A DNA stretch of 64,000 nt from Streptosporangium lutulentum (lineage in GTDB: Bacteria; Actinomycetota; Actinomycetes; Streptosporangiales; Streptosporangiaceae). Where the stretch lies: positions 5,022,001 to 5,086,000 of the forward strand of contig NZ_JAUSQU010000001.1 of NCBI RefSeq assembly GCF_030811455.1. Reading direction: 5' to 3'. Position numbers and translations under genes: made by a program. Positions 25,106 to 34,660 of the stretch are shown here, piece after piece. Below the pieces are notes generated by a model, which was given only the letters and a program-made list of their open reading frames with translations, ran no database searches and was not told the DNA's origin. Numbering within the stretch: position 1 is the first letter of the stretch; each line of letters begins with the position of its first letter.

Positions 25106-26620
25106 ATGCTCCGCAGAAGTGCCGTGACGGCGGGCTTCGCGCTCGCCCTCGCGCTGATGGCCACCCCCGCCATCGCCCAGACGGGACCCGGCGGCGAAAC
25201 CGCCGCCCCGACCGCGTTCGCCCAGGCGCAGACCCAGGCGGCGGCCGCCGCACAGCCGTCGCCCGCCCTGATCGAAGGAATGAAGCGCGACCTCGGGATC
25301 ACCGCCGAGCAGGCCACGACCCGTCTGATCAACGAGGCCGCCGCGGCCAAGGTCGGCCCCGCCATCCGCGAGCAGCTCGCCGCCGGCTTCGCCGGGGCCT
25401 GGGTGACCGGTCCCACCTCCACCTTCGTGGTCGCCACCAGCGACTCGACGAAGATCACCTCCATTCTCCGCGCCGGTGCCGAGGCCAGGCTCGTCAAGCA
25501 CTCGCTGGCCACGCTCGACGCCGCCGTCGCGAAGCTCGACGCCGCCGTCGCCGACGCGCCGAAGTCGGTGCCCTCCTGGTACGTCGACCTCCAGAGCAAC
25601 AGCGTCGTGGTGCTGGCGGCCGATCCCGCCGCCGCCGAGGCGTTCGTCGGCGCCAGCGGCGCCGACAGGTCCCTGATCCGCGTGGAGACCTCCGCCGAGC
25701 AGCCCCGGCCGTTCTACGACGTCCGCGGCGGCGACGCCTACTACATCGGCAGCGGCTCCCGCTGCTCGGTCGGCTTCTCGGTGACCCGCGGCACCCAGGG
25801 CGGCTTCGCCACCGCCGGCCACTGCGGCAACGCCGGGTCCACCACGAGGGGCTCCAACCAGGTCGCGCAGGGCACCTTCCAGGCCTCGTCCTTCCCCGGC
25901 AACGACTACGCCTGGGTCGCGGTCAACGCCAACTGGACCCCGACCGGCGTCGTGAACGGCTACAGCAACGGCATCGTCCAGGTCGGCGGTTCGGCCGACG
26001 CGGCCGTGGGTTCGTCGGTCTGCCGGGCCGGCTCGACCACCGGCTGGCACTGCGGCGCCATCCAGGCCCGCAACGCGAGCGTCACCTACCCCGAGGGCAC
26101 CATCACCGGTCTGATCCGCACCAGCGTGTGCGCCGAGCCCGGCGACTCCGGCGGCTCCCTCGTCTCCGGCAGCCAGGCGCAGGGCGTCACCTCCGGCGGG
26201 TCGGGCAACTGCACCTCCGGCGGCACGACCTACTTCCAGCCGATCAACGAGATCCTGCAGGCCTACGGACTCACCCTGGTCACCGGCGGAACCACCCCGC
26301 CGCCCACCGGCGGGTGCACCGGCTACCAGAACACCTACACCGGCTCCCTGACCTCCAACCAGAGCACCTACGCGACGAGCAGCACCGGCTACAGCGCCGC
26401 CTCCGGCGTGCACCGCGTCTGCCTTGACGGTCCGACCGGTACCGACTTCGACATCTATCTGCAGAAGCTGAGCGGCTCCACCTGGACCAACGTGGCCAGC
26501 GGGACCAGCGCCGGCGCGGACGAGGCCTTCACCTACACCGGCACCGCGGGCACCTACCGTGTCCGGGTCCACGCCTACAGCGGCTCCGGCTCCTTCCGTC
26601 TGGGCCTGACCAGGCCGTAG
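25106..26620 (+). CDS. streptogrisin-like secreted serine protease (S1E)
   Basis: 504 residues. Signal peptide 1-25, alpha-lytic-type pro-region about 45-200, then the chymotrypsin-fold catalytic domain. The triad is visible: His in ATAGHCG, Asp in GNDYAWV, Ser in EPGDSGGS; two Cys pairs are present. After a GGTTPPPTGG linker comes a C-terminal pre-peptidase-like beta domain (about 400-504). GAGGAG lies 8 nt before the ATG. It belongs to the streptogrisin C/D group with an extra C-terminal domain. A strong terminator follows. Confidence 0.95.
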   Translation: MLRRSAVTAGFALALALMATPAIAQTGPGGETAAPTAFAQAQTQAAAAAQPSPALIEGMKRDLGITAEQATTRLINEAAAAKVGPAIREQLAAGFAGAWVTGPTSTFVVATSDSTKITSILRAGAEARLVKHSLATLDAAVAKLDAAVADAPKSVPSWYVDLQSNSVVVLAADPAAAEAFVGASGADRSLIRVETSAEQPRPFYDVRGGDAYYIGSGSRCSVGFSVTRGTQGGFATAGHCGNAGSTTRGSNQVAQGTFQASSFPGNDYAWVAVNANWTPTGVVNGYSNGIVQVGGSADAAVGSSVCRAGSTTGWHCGAIQARNASVTYPEGTITGLIRTSVCAEPGDSGGSLVSGSQAQGVTSGGSGNCTSGGTTYFQPINEILQAYGLTLVTGGTTPPPTGGCTGYQNTYTGSLTSNQSTYATSSTGYSAASGVHRVCLDGPTGTDFDIYLQKLSGSTWTNVASGTSAGADEAFTYTGTAGTYRVRVHAYSGSGSFRLGLTRP

Positions 26621-26697
26621 GAACTCCCGGGGCCGACCAGGCCACGAGCGGCCCCGGGCCTGACCAGGCCATGAGCGCCCAGGGCCGGCCGTGAGCC

Positions 26698-26746
26698 GGG
26701 CGCCGCCGCCGCTCTCGTGAACCTCCCACGAGAGCGGCGGCGGCGC
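26698..26746 (+). terminator. 21-bp stem-loop after the protease gene
   Basis: Arms 26698-26718 and 26726-26746 (core GCCGCCGCCGCTCTCGTG) with a 7-nt loop. It is a perfect GC-rich hairpin 77 nt past the protease stop. Confidence 0.75.
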
Positions 26747-26809
26747 CGTCGTGTCCCCTCCACGAGGGCGGCGGCGCCGCCACGCCCCCGGGTCGAGAAC
26801 AATGGACGA

Positions 26810-28258
26810 ATGAGCGAGCTTCTGACGTTGAGCGAGGGCGCGGTGCTGACGCACCTCGTCACCCGGGCCGAGCTGGCGGACGGGGTGCTGCTGGCCGACG
26901 ACGACCTGCGCCTGTGGGCGCGGCTGGCCGACGGCCCGGGAGTGCCACTGGCCGGGGGCGGCCTGGTCAGGACCTCGATCGACACGGGCGCGCCGGTCCT
27001 GACCGGACCCGAGGGCTGGCTCGCCGGGGTGGAGCCGGAGGACCTGATCGCGCTGCGCCTGCGCGACGGCGGCTTCGAACTGTCCGTCACGGAACTGGCC
27101 GACTTCCCCGCCGAGCGGACGATCAGGGTCGTCCAGGAGTTCGGGGAGCAGGCCCTGGACGGGTTGCGCGCCTTCGCCGAAGGACTGGAACCCAGCCCCG
27201 GTGTGCCGATCGACGTCGTGGTCCTGGAGTTGCTGATGAAGGCCCCCGAGACGTTCGCCGACCCGCTGCCGCCGCTGGCGCCGCTGCTCCGCAACGCCTC
27301 GATGGAGCTGCACGGCGGCCGGGTGGGCATCGTGGGCGCGCCGTGGGACCCCGCGTCGGTCGCGGACCTCACCTCGCTGGACATCATCAGGCTGACCCTG
27401 GTGCGCAGCGCGCTGCGCACCTACGACGAGGGCGGCGACCTGTCCAAGGCGATGACCTATCTGTCCCGTTCCGAGGTGGTCCTCGCGAGGATCGCCGAAG
27501 AGGTGGAGCGCGAACCGCTCAGCCCGGCGCTGATCGAGGCGCTCTCCCGCACCGAACCGGTCGCGCTGCTGCTGATCGCCAGGTCGGCCGAGGGCGAGGG
27601 CCGCTCGTTCGAGGCGGCGGGGCTCGTCTCGGAGGCGCTCTCCCTCGCTCCCGATCTCGCCCCGGCCCGGCAGGACGCGGCCGAGTACGCCGCCTGCCGT
27701 ACCGACCCCGGCGCCCCGCTGCCCGAGCGGGCCGCGCACCTGTTCCGGCAGTTGCTCGTCTACCTCTACCGCCCGGCCCGCAGGCGCCTGATCGACGACC
27801 TGATCGCGCTGAGCGTCCGGGTGGCCGAGCCCGCCCTGGCCGACCTGGCCCTGTTCGAGAACGACGTGGTCGGCGAGTTCCTGGACGCTCGGGGCGACTG
27901 GCTGCGCGACGACGAGACGGAGCTGCTGGAGTCGTGGCGGCGGACGCCGCTGCGCCTGTGGGATGTCCTCGACGTCACCGGACAGGAGATCACCGTGCGC
28001 GACGACGGGGAACGGGTGACCCTGACCGACGAGCTGCTGTCCCAGCAGGCTCTGCCCGGCGACCTGATGCTGACCAGGCTGCTGGACGACGGGGCGGGCC
28101 CGCACGTGTTCGGCCACCCGTTCAAGGTGGACCCCGAGCGCCGGGAGGAGATGCTCGCCCTGCTCACCGACCCCGTCGACCCCTACGCGGTGGCCGCCTT
28201 CTTCAGACGCCCGCGCCGGACGGGGACGCCCCCCGAGCTCGGCGACGGCCCGGTCTGA
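26810..28258 (+). CDS. conserved hypothetical protein, 482 aa
   Basis: Start ATG 26810 (MSELLTLSEGAVLTHLVTRA). The protein is acidic and soluble, without TM segments or a signal peptide. The N-terminal third (to about 100) looks beta-rich. The middle (about 180-340) is a run of helices with TPR-like spacing (AMTYLSRSEVVLARIAEEVE, AARQDAAEYAACR). The last third ends with HVFGHPFKVDPERREEMLALL. I do not recognise a family with confidence; no catalytic motif is evident. Codon use matches its neighbours. Confidence 0.7.
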   Translation: MSELLTLSEGAVLTHLVTRAELADGVLLADDDLRLWARLADGPGVPLAGGGLVRTSIDTGAPVLTGPEGWLAGVEPEDLIALRLRDGGFELSVTELADFPAERTIRVVQEFGEQALDGLRAFAEGLEPSPGVPIDVVVLELLMKAPETFADPLPPLAPLLRNASMELHGGRVGIVGAPWDPASVADLTSLDIIRLTLVRSALRTYDEGGDLSKAMTYLSRSEVVLARIAEEVEREPLSPALIEALSRTEPVALLLIARSAEGEGRSFEAAGLVSEALSLAPDLAPARQDAAEYAACRTDPGAPLPERAAHLFRQLLVYLYRPARRRLIDDLIALSVRVAEPALADLALFENDVVGEFLDARGDWLRDDETELLESWRRTPLRLWDVLDVTGQEITVRDDGERVTLTDELLSQQALPGDLMLTRLLDDGAGPHVFGHPFKVDPERREEMLALLTDPVDPYAVAAFFRRPRRTGTPPELGDGPV

Positions 28259-28320
28259 GAGTTCACCGTCCCGCGCGCGGGCGATGGACGGCGAGCCGGT
28301 GGTGAGGTCCGCGCGCCGGG

Positions 28321-29040
28321 CTAGCCGACGCCGCCCGCGCGCAGGGCTTCGCCGAGCATGGGGGCGAAGCCGTCGGGCCGGTCCTGGACCGGCAGCGGAT
28401 CGACGTAGAAGGTACGGATACCCACGGCTTCCGCGCCTCCGTCGGCCCGGCGGTTGTCGCCGACCATGAGGGTGTGGCGTGGGTGAACGGCCAGCCGCGC
28501 GCAGGCCGTGGTGAACAGCACGGGGTCGGGTTTGCAACGCCCCTCCTCATAGGAGAGCAGGACGTCGTCGAAATACCCGGCCAGGGCGTGGGCGGCCAGC
28601 ACCGGCCGGGGGTCCCATCCGATGTTGCTGATCACAGCGGTGCGGATTCCCCGTTCGGCCAGGGTGGTCAAGGTGTGCAGCGTGTCGGGGTAGAGGGCCC
28701 ATGCCTGTGGCTGGGTCGATCGTCGATGGAGAGCATCGGCCAGTTCGGGCCACGGCCACCCGGCATACATGATCAATCCGGTGTAGGCCGCCCGGTGGGC
28801 CTCGGGGTCCAGATCTCGTCGGTCCCAGACGGCACGAAGCCGATCCGGGATGTGCCCGGGAGCGTGCCCACCGGGCAGACCCCCCGCACCCTCCAGACGG
28901 AGCGCCCAGGATCGGATCTCTTCTTCGGAAAGGCCGACGCCCGCCTCTGTCAGCACGGCGGCCACCCAGCGTTCGGCGGACTCGGCCCGCATCAACGTCC
29001 CGGAAAAATCAAACAACACCGCGTGCACCGGCTCTGACAT
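28321..29040 (-). CDS. HAD-superfamily hydrolase
   Basis: 239 residues from ATG 29040. HAD motif I is FDFSGTL (the second Asp is replaced by Ser), motif II VISNIGWDP, and the motif III/IV region is KPDPVLF and MVGDNRRADGG. The cap is the small alpha-helical type. The missing second Asp of DxD is unusual, because that residue is the general acid/base in phosphatases. Activity may be altered or not a phosphatase. Local GC is lower than in flanking genes. Confidence 0.82.
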   Translation of the reverse strand: MSEPVHAVLFDFSGTLMRAESAERWVAAVLTEAGVGLSEEEIRSWALRLEGAGGLPGGHAPGHIPDRLRAVWDRRDLDPEAHRAAYTGLIMYAGWPWPELADALHRRSTQPQAWALYPDTLHTLTTLAERGIRTAVISNIGWDPRPVLAAHALAGYFDDVLLSYEEGRCKPDPVLFTTACARLAVHPRHTLMVGDNRRADGGAEAVGIRTFYVDPLPVQDRPDGFAPMLGEALRAGGVG

Positions 29041-29258
29041 GAGCACGGACCCTATCGTCACCAGCCGGCGGACACTCCGGCGACGCTCGCAGACACGAGC
29101 AGCCACTCCGCTGACCACATTCTCTCCGCGACGTCATCCTGGACGGTGGCCCCGCTCCCCTGCGTGACGCCCCTCGCTTGAGGCTCGTCATGGCCTGGCT
29201 GATCTCCATGTGGGTGTCATCCCGGTCGACACGGGACTTTCAGATGTGCTGCCGTCAG

Positions 29259-30086
29259 CTAGCTGTCGAGGAATCCCTCGACTGCCTCGGCGAAGGTTTT
29301 CGGAGCGGTGACCCAGGGGTAGTGAGCCCCGGGCAGCACGATGCTGGTCCCGCGTGGGAAGATCCCGGCCAGCTCGGCCGCGTGCGCGGGCAACGGTCCT
29401 GGATCCCGCTCTCCCGCGATCACCAAGACCGGTGTGGTGACCTTCGCCAGGCTCGCCCGGGTCTTCTCGGCGGCGGGCATGCCGGCGTGGAAGCGCTTCG
29501 CCGCCTCGACCGAGCGTTCGGCAAACCGTGTGGCGTGCGCTTCGGCGGTCTCGTTCCAAGGACTGTAGAAGAACGGCTGCGCCCTCAGGCGCCGGCTCTC
29601 ATCGCCCGCGTCCCACGCCTTGAGGTCTGGCAGTCTGCTCTCGTACCAGCTCTCATCGGCTCGGCGCTCGATCTGGGCGCACCACTGCTCATCGGTTATC
29701 TCGATCCCCACCGGGTCCACGCTCGGTGTGACCAGCACCAGGTGCCCTATCCGTTCGGGATACCGGGCCGCGTACAGCAGCGCCAGCCCTCCGGCCGCCG
29801 AATGCCCGAGCAGGTCCATCCGCTCGAACCCCAGACGCACCCGCAGCGCCTCGACATCCGCGACCATGCGGTCCATCGCATACGTGTCCGGATCACGTGG
29901 CGCCGCGGATTCGCCGGTTCCTCGATTGTCCAGCAGGAAGAGCCGACGCCGAGCCGCCAGACCGCCGAGATCTCCCAAGTATCGTGAGGACCGCCCCGGC
30001 CCGCCCGGCAAGCAGACCAGCGCCGGCCCTTCTCCCCGCTCATGACAGACGAGCACGGTCCCGTCATACGAAGTGAAACTGACCAT
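29259..30086 (-). CDS. alpha/beta hydrolase (proline iminopeptidase-like)
   Basis: 275 residues. CLPGGPGRSSRYL gives the oxyanion loop, DNRGTGES the conserved turn, LLGHSAAGGLAL the nucleophile elbow (GHSAAG), GERDPGPLP the acid and LPGAHYPWV the His. The HGGPG-like variant and the DNRGTGES motif are typical of proline iminopeptidase relatives. Cytoplasmic; substrate unknown. Confidence 0.85.
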   Translation of the reverse strand: MVSFTSYDGTVLVCHERGEGPALVCLPGGPGRSSRYLGDLGGLAARRRLFLLDNRGTGESAAPRDPDTYAMDRMVADVEALRVRLGFERMDLLGHSAAGGLALLYAARYPERIGHLVLVTPSVDPVGIEITDEQWCAQIERRADESWYESRLPDLKAWDAGDESRRLRAQPFFYSPWNETAEAHATRFAERSVEAAKRFHAGMPAAEKTRASLAKVTTPVLVIAGERDPGPLPAHAAELAGIFPRGTSIVLPGAHYPWVTAPKTFAEAVEGFLDS

Positions 30087-30304
30087 TCCTCTATCCCCTC
30101 GTCCTCGCGTCGCAGCCCCCAAGAGCCGTCACGCCACGATCTCGACCTCCAGCCCAGAGCCAACCGGAGAACCGCCCGCGCGCCTCGCCACTATCGCGCA
30201 TCGACTCGTAAGCGACACCTCCCATGCCCACCGGAATCCTTCAGATCACGGACCGTGCCTGACACGCCGGAAAATCAACCGGCGGATCAACACCACCGGC
30301 CCCG

Positions 30305-30356
30305 ACGTCCGGCAGGAGGGTGATCTCCAACACGAGATCACCCTCCTGCCGGACGT
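30305..30356 (-). terminator. 23-bp perfect stem-loop
   Basis: Arms 30305-30327 and 30334-30356 (core CCGGCAGGAGGGTGATCTC) with a 6-nt CAACAC loop, 11 nt beyond the stop of the epimerase gene. It closes the sugar locus and separates it from the hydrolase gene. Confidence 0.85.
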
Positions 30357-30367
30357 TCTGGCAACGG

Positions 30368-31237
30368 TCACTCGGCGGGGGTGGTGGCCGGGAGGTCGCG
30401 GAGGCCGCGGAGGAAGGCCAGGCCGTCGGTGGCCAGAAGGTCCTGGCTGGCGGCGAGCGGGCGCCAGATCGAGGCGGCGGTGGCGATCGAACGGTTGTGC
30501 GCGGTGAAGGACTCGATGCAGAGCGGCCCCCGGTAGTCCACCGCTCGCAACGCCCCGACGAGGGCCGGCCAGTCCAGATGGTCGGCTCCCGGTGCGCCCC
30601 GGTCGTTGGCGCAGACCTGCACGTGCGCGACCAGTTCCCCGGCCCGCCGTACGGCCGCCGCCGGATCCCGCTCCTCGATGTTCATGTGGTAGACGTCCAG
30701 CGCGAGGCCGACGCCCGGGATCCCGCCGACCGCCTCGACGGCCTGCTCCACCGTGTTGATCAGACTGGTCTCGTACCGGTTGAGGGGCTCGACGGCGACC
30801 GTCACCCCGCGCTCCGCCGCGTACTCCCCGACCGGGGTCAGGTTCTTGCGCAGCTCGGCGTAGCAGGCCCGCCGTTCCTCGTCCGACATCCGCCAGGTCC
30901 GCCCGACCGACGCGTAGGCCGGCCCCCCGATGACCGGACTCCCCACCGCCACGGCGGCGTCCACGCATCGCCGCAGGTACTCCTGGGTCGATCTGACCGT
31001 CTCCGCGTCGGCCGCGACGAGCTCCCTGCCCGGCGGCATGACCAGCACCACCGACGCCTTCAGGCCGAGCTCCTCCAGGAGGCCGGCCGCCCACCGGGGA
31101 TCCCAGTCGTCGACCCGCTCCACCGGCAGCTCGATCACGTCGAACCCCCAGGCGGCCACCCTCGGCGCCAGCCGTACGAGATCCTCGCCCGTCAGCGGCG
31201 AGACCCACACCCACGTGTTGACTCCGACGGAGAACAC
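30368..31237 (-). CDS. sugar 3-epimerase/isomerase-like TIM barrel
   Basis: 289 residues from GTG 31237 (AAGGGG 6 nt upstream). The metal-site motifs match D-tagatose/D-psicose 3-epimerase relatives: VAVEPLNRYETSLINT (Glu), LALDVYHMNIEERD (Asp, then HMNIEE) and LCIESFTAHN (Glu). It is downstream of and in line with the ABC genes, though a terminator-like palindrome intervenes. It probably epimerises the sugar imported by that transporter; which sugar is not resolvable. Confidence 0.88.
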   Translation of the reverse strand: MFSVGVNTWVWVSPLTGEDLVRLAPRVAAWGFDVIELPVERVDDWDPRWAAGLLEELGLKASVVLVMPPGRELVAADAETVRSTQEYLRRCVDAAVAVGSPVIGGPAYASVGRTWRMSDEERRACYAELRKNLTPVGEYAAERGVTVAVEPLNRYETSLINTVEQAVEAVGGIPGVGLALDVYHMNIEERDPAAAVRRAGELVAHVQVCANDRGAPGADHLDWPALVGALRAVDYRGPLCIESFTAHNRSIATAASIWRPLAASQDLLATDGLAFLRGLRDLPATTPAE

Positions 31238-31338
31238 CGGCAACCCCTTTCCTCGTGAACACGCACCCGTTCCACGGCCGAGCGGCCTTCCCACCACGAC
31301 CTCGTCGTCCCGGCCACCCGGCGGAACGGGCGGCCGGG

Positions 31339-31372
31339 GAGGGGCGGTGCCCGGCGCCGGGCACCGCCCCTC
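31339..31372 (-). terminator. 34-nt perfect palindrome after the binding-protein gene
   Basis: GAGGGGCGGTGCCCGGC (31339-31355) and its exact complement abut with no spacer. It starts 14 nt past the stop at 31387, so it could end or attenuate transcription before the epimerase gene. Confidence 0.75.
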
Positions 31373-31386
31373 ACCCACCGGGCGGA

Positions 31387-32598
31387 TCAGCCTTCCTTAC
31401 CGCCCCACTTGGCGGGGAAGTCGGGCATGTCCTCGCACCCGCAGAGCGCGTAGTGGAGCGGCGGCATGTTGGGCTGCAGGTAGGTGTCCAGACTCTCGGC
31501 AGTGATCTTGGGCTGGGGAAGCTTCCAGGTCTTGGGCACCTCCTCACCCTTGAGGATCTTCAGGGCGGCGATGATCGGGGTGCGCCACTGGTAGGTGGGG
31601 TAGGTCGGCGCGATGGCCGTGAGCCCGCCGTCCTTCCACTTCTGCAGGAAGTCCTGCTGGTCCTCGCCGACCATCGCCGGCACCGGCTGGCCGGCGTCCT
31701 CGAAGGCCTCGATCGCGGCCACGGCGGTCGCGCCCGCGTCCATCCAGACGCCGTCGATCTTGCCGTGACGCTGGATGTAGTCACTCACGATGCTCTTGGT
31801 CTTCGCGGCGTCGCCGTCGGTGAACTCCACCCCGACCACGTCGAGCTGGCTCTTGTCGAAGGACACCTTGGCCGCCGACCAGCGGGTCTCCAGGACGTCG
31901 ACACCCGGCAGGATCCGCAGCGCGAGGATCTTCCCGCCCGCGGGCACCTTCTCCACCAGGAACTCGGCGCCGTCGGCGCCGAAGGCGTAGCCGCCGATCG
32001 GGTTGATGAACGTCACCGGGCAGTCGGTCTCCACCCCGCGGTCGAAGACGATCACCGGCAGCTCGGGGCAGGCACCGGTGACCGCGGGGGTCAGCGTCGC
32101 CGTCGTGTTGGGTGAGACGATCAGCGCGTCACAGTCCTGGCCGACCAGCTCGGCGATGTCGGAGATCTGCTTGTCGTCCTTGCCCTCCGCGTCGAGGGCG
32201 GTGAACTTGGTGATCTCCTTGTGCAGGGCCACCTCGGCCTGCATGGTGTTCCAGCCGACCTGCCGCCACGGGTTGTTGACGGCGGCATTGGAGAAGCAGA
32301 GGTGGTACGGCCCGTCCTTCTTGTACGTGGCGGTGTCGGTCATCTCTGGGGCGATGGCCTGTTCCCACGGTTTGTCCGCGGGCCCCTCGGCGGTCTGGCC
32401 GCGCATGGCGAGCTCGGCGTCGAAGTCCGCCTGGACGAAGAACTTCGACTGCTCGCCCGTTCCCGATGACGCGGCGGCCGAGGCCGACGTCGAGGCGCCC
32501 GGGGCGGCGCCGGTCGTCGGCGGCATGTCACTGGCACATCCGGCGGCCAGCAACAGCGCGGAGACTCCCGCGACGAGGGCCACGATAGACCTGTTCAA
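31387..32598 (-). CDS. sugar ABC transporter substrate-binding lipoprotein
   Basis: 403 residues. No ATG fits; a TTG at 32598 has AAGGAG 7-8 nt upstream and gives a good lipoprotein signal with lipobox LLAAGC (Cys 21). The mature part is a RbsB-type periplasmic-binding-protein-like fold (ALIVSPNTTATLTPAV, VIVFDRGVETDCPVTF, GVWMDAGATAVAAIEAF). The N-terminal Ser/Ala-rich linker is typical for membrane-tethered actinobacterial binding proteins. It lies after the permease genes behind a stem-loop. Confidence 0.9.
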   Translation of the reverse strand: MNRSIVALVAGVSALLLAAGCASDMPPTTGAAPGASTSASAAASSGTGEQSKFFVQADFDAELAMRGQTAEGPADKPWEQAIAPEMTDTATYKKDGPYHLCFSNAAVNNPWRQVGWNTMQAEVALHKEITKFTALDAEGKDDKQISDIAELVGQDCDALIVSPNTTATLTPAVTGACPELPVIVFDRGVETDCPVTFINPIGGYAFGADGAEFLVEKVPAGGKILALRILPGVDVLETRWSAAKVSFDKSQLDVVGVEFTDGDAAKTKSIVSDYIQRHGKIDGVWMDAGATAVAAIEAFEDAGQPVPAMVGEDQQDFLQKWKDGGLTAIAPTYPTYQWRTPIIAALKILKGEEVPKTWKLPQPKITAESLDTYLQPNMPPLHYALCGCEDMPDFPAKWGGKEG

Positions 32599-32691
32599 TG
32601 TAGGTCTCCTTTTTTCAGGGGGTGTCTCTTGTTGAGAAGTGCCTCTGATGAGGGGCGCGTTCTGTTGAGAGGGTGCTGCGTCAGGTTTTCG

Positions 32692-32721
32692 AGGGGCGCG
32701 TCCCGGCGGGACGCGTCCTCT
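32692..32721 (-). promoter_or_regulatory. stem-loop between permease and binding-protein genes
   Basis: GAGGGGCGCGTCCC (32692-32705) pairs imperfectly with GGGACGCGTCCTC (32709-32721), starting 3 nt after the permease stop. It may be a partial terminator or an RNA-stabilising hairpin setting relative transporter subunit levels. The rest of the gap holds GAGGGGCGCG repeats. Confidence 0.45.
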
Positions 32722-32723
32722 CG

Positions 32724-33662
32724 TCAGGCGCGTACCGCACGCCTGAACGGGAGCCGTACGGCTCCCGCCGCGACCGCGGCGATGATGATCACGCCTTGGA
32801 CCGCGAATTCCAGGGGCCCCGAGATTCCGTGAAGATTGAGCAGGGTGAACAGCGCTTCGAGCGTGAGCGCCCCGGCCATGGCCGCGACCACCGAACCGCG
32901 ACCGCCGCCCAGGGCCACCCCGCCGAGCACGACGGCCGTGATGGCCTGGAACTCCAGCCCCTGTCCGACCTGGGCGGAGACCCCGGCGAAGCCGCCGAGC
33001 AGGATGCCCGCGACGGCCGCGGCCAGGCCGGAGACGACAAAGGCGAGGATCCTGGTCCGGTTCACCCGGACGCCGGACAACCCCGCCGCCCGGTCGTTGT
33101 CGCCGGTGGCGATGAGCCGCTTGCCGAAGTCGGAGCGCATGAGCATGATCGCCGCCCCGCCCATGACCAGGAGGATGAGCACCGACCAGGGCACCGGGCC
33201 GAGGTCCCTGCGGCCGAACATCCTGAACGTCTCCGACAGCGCGCCGCGGGGGGCGCCGCCCGTCCATAGAAAGACCGCGCCGGACAATACGAGCATCATG
33301 CCGAGAGTGGTGATGAAGGACGGCACCCGGAGCCCGGTGGTGATCACCCCGTTGGCCAGCCCGACCAGCAACCCGATCACGATCAGCAGGGCCAGCACCC
33401 ACCAGGTCGCGGTCTCGTTCCCGTCGATCAGCCGGGCGGCCACCACGACCTGCACCGTGACCAGCGATCCGACCGACAGGTCGAACTCCCCGGAGACGAT
33501 CACGAAGTACTGGCCCGCCGCCAGGATGGCCAGCGGCGCGGCCCGCTTGACGAACGCGAGGAACCCGGCGGGCTCCAGGAAGAACGGGTTGGCCGCGGCG
33601 ATCAGCACCAGCAGCACGGCCAGCACGAGGAAGATCGGCCCCATGGACCTGAGGGCTCTCAT
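32724..33662 (-). CDS. RbsC-type sugar ABC permease 2
   Basis: 312 residues, about nine hydrophobic segments. The family loop EFDLSVGSLVTV and the late FQAITAVVLGGVALGGGRGS are clear BPD_transp_2 signatures. Its ATG overlaps the stop of the first permease (ATGA). Confidence 0.92.
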   Translation of the reverse strand: MRALRSMGPIFLVLAVLLVLIAAANPFFLEPAGFLAFVKRAAPLAILAAGQYFVIVSGEFDLSVGSLVTVQVVVAARLIDGNETATWWVLALLIVIGLLVGLANGVITTGLRVPSFITTLGMMLVLSGAVFLWTGGAPRGALSETFRMFGRRDLGPVPWSVLILLVMGGAAIMLMRSDFGKRLIATGDNDRAAGLSGVRVNRTRILAFVVSGLAAAVAGILLGGFAGVSAQVGQGLEFQAITAVVLGGVALGGGRGSVVAAMAGALTLEALFTLLNLHGISGPLEFAVQGVIIIAAVAAGAVRLPFRRAVRA

Positions 33663-34660
33663 CGGGATCGCCTCCTGCTGGTACGGCGGGCGTAGACGGC
33701 CACGGCGGCGACGATGACCACTCCGCGCACCACGTCCTTGAAGAACGCGTTGACCTCAAGCTGGTTGAAGACGCTGTCGAGCACGGCCAGCAGCAACACG
33801 CCGCCGACCGTTCCTGCGATCCCGCCCTTGCCGCCGGCCAGGGCCGTTCCGCCGAGCACCACCGCGGCGATCGACTCCAGGTCGTAACCGCCGTCGGTGC
33901 CGACCGTGGGCGCCCCCGCGCCGAGCCTGCCGGCCAGCAGCAGTCCGGCGATCCCGGCGCAGATCGAGCACAGGACGTGCGTGGCGACGATGACCCTGCC
34001 GGTCCGCACCCCCGACAGCCGGGCGACCTCCTCGTCCCCGCCGACCGCGTAGATCCGGTATCCGAGCCTCGTACGGCGGAGCAGGAACCACGCCGCGACG
34101 GCGACGGCCGCCCAGAGCAGCGCCGAGACCGGAACCGGCCCGATCCTGTCGTAGCCGAGCCGCTGGAAGGATTCGGGGACGCTGCCCGACGGCCCGTCGT
34201 AGAGGTGGTCCACGACCCCTCTGATGATCAGTGCGACGCCGAGTGTCGCGATGAAGGCGTGCACGTGAAGCCGGGTGATGACCAGCCCGTTGACCAGGCC
34301 GATCAGCGCGCTCACCGCGATCACCGCCGCGACGGCCGGGAGGATCCCGCCGTCCTGCCCGGCCATGATCTCCGCCGCGACGAGCGACGTGAGACTGATC
34401 AGGTACGCCACCGACAGGTCCAGCGACCCGACCAGGATCGCCAGGGTCTGTCCCACCGCGACGATCCCCAGCGCGGCCGACCGTTGCTGGATGCCGACGA
34501 CGGTCTCCAGGGTGAGGAAGTTCCCCCCGTCGACCGCGACCAGCACCCACCCGACGAGCAGGACACCGGCCAGGGCCAGGTAGATGATCTGTGTCGAGCC
34601 GGCCATCGTCACCCGGAAGGGGAAGCGGCGGGACACAGGGGTGATGTCGCGTTCGGTCAC
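33659..34660 (-). CDS. RbsC-type sugar ABC permease 1
   Basis: 333 residues from GTG 34660, which overlaps the stop of the ATPase gene (GTGA). It has GSLDLSVAYLISL and LESIAAVVLGGTALAGGKGG signatures. Two different permeases imply a heterodimeric channel, as in several RbsC-type importers with paired permeases. Confidence 0.92.
   Translation of the reverse strand: MTERDITPVSRRFPFRVTMAGSTQIIYLALAGVLLVGWVLVAVDGGNFLTLETVVGIQQRSAALGIVAVGQTLAILVGSLDLSVAYLISLTSLVAAEIMAGQDGGILPAVAAVIAVSALIGLVNGLVITRLHVHAFIATLGVALIIRGVVDHLYDGPSGSVPESFQRLGYDRIGPVPVSALLWAAVAVAAWFLLRRTRLGYRIYAVGGDEEVARLSGVRTGRVIVATHVLCSICAGIAGLLLAGRLGAGAPTVGTDGGYDLESIAAVVLGGTALAGGKGGIAGTVGGVLLLAVLDSVFNQLEVNAFFKDVVRGVVIVAAVAVYARRTSRRRSR

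Noticed and set aside
26641..26800. CRISPR-like or regulatory repeats after the protease gene
   Set aside because: The repetition is explained by GC-rich terminator arms and simple CGG runs.
25067..28537. 1156-codon open frame on the minus strand
   Set aside because: It is the complement of the protease and the unknown 482-residue gene; its product is Gly/Arg/Ala-rich without motifs, a normal high-GC shadow.
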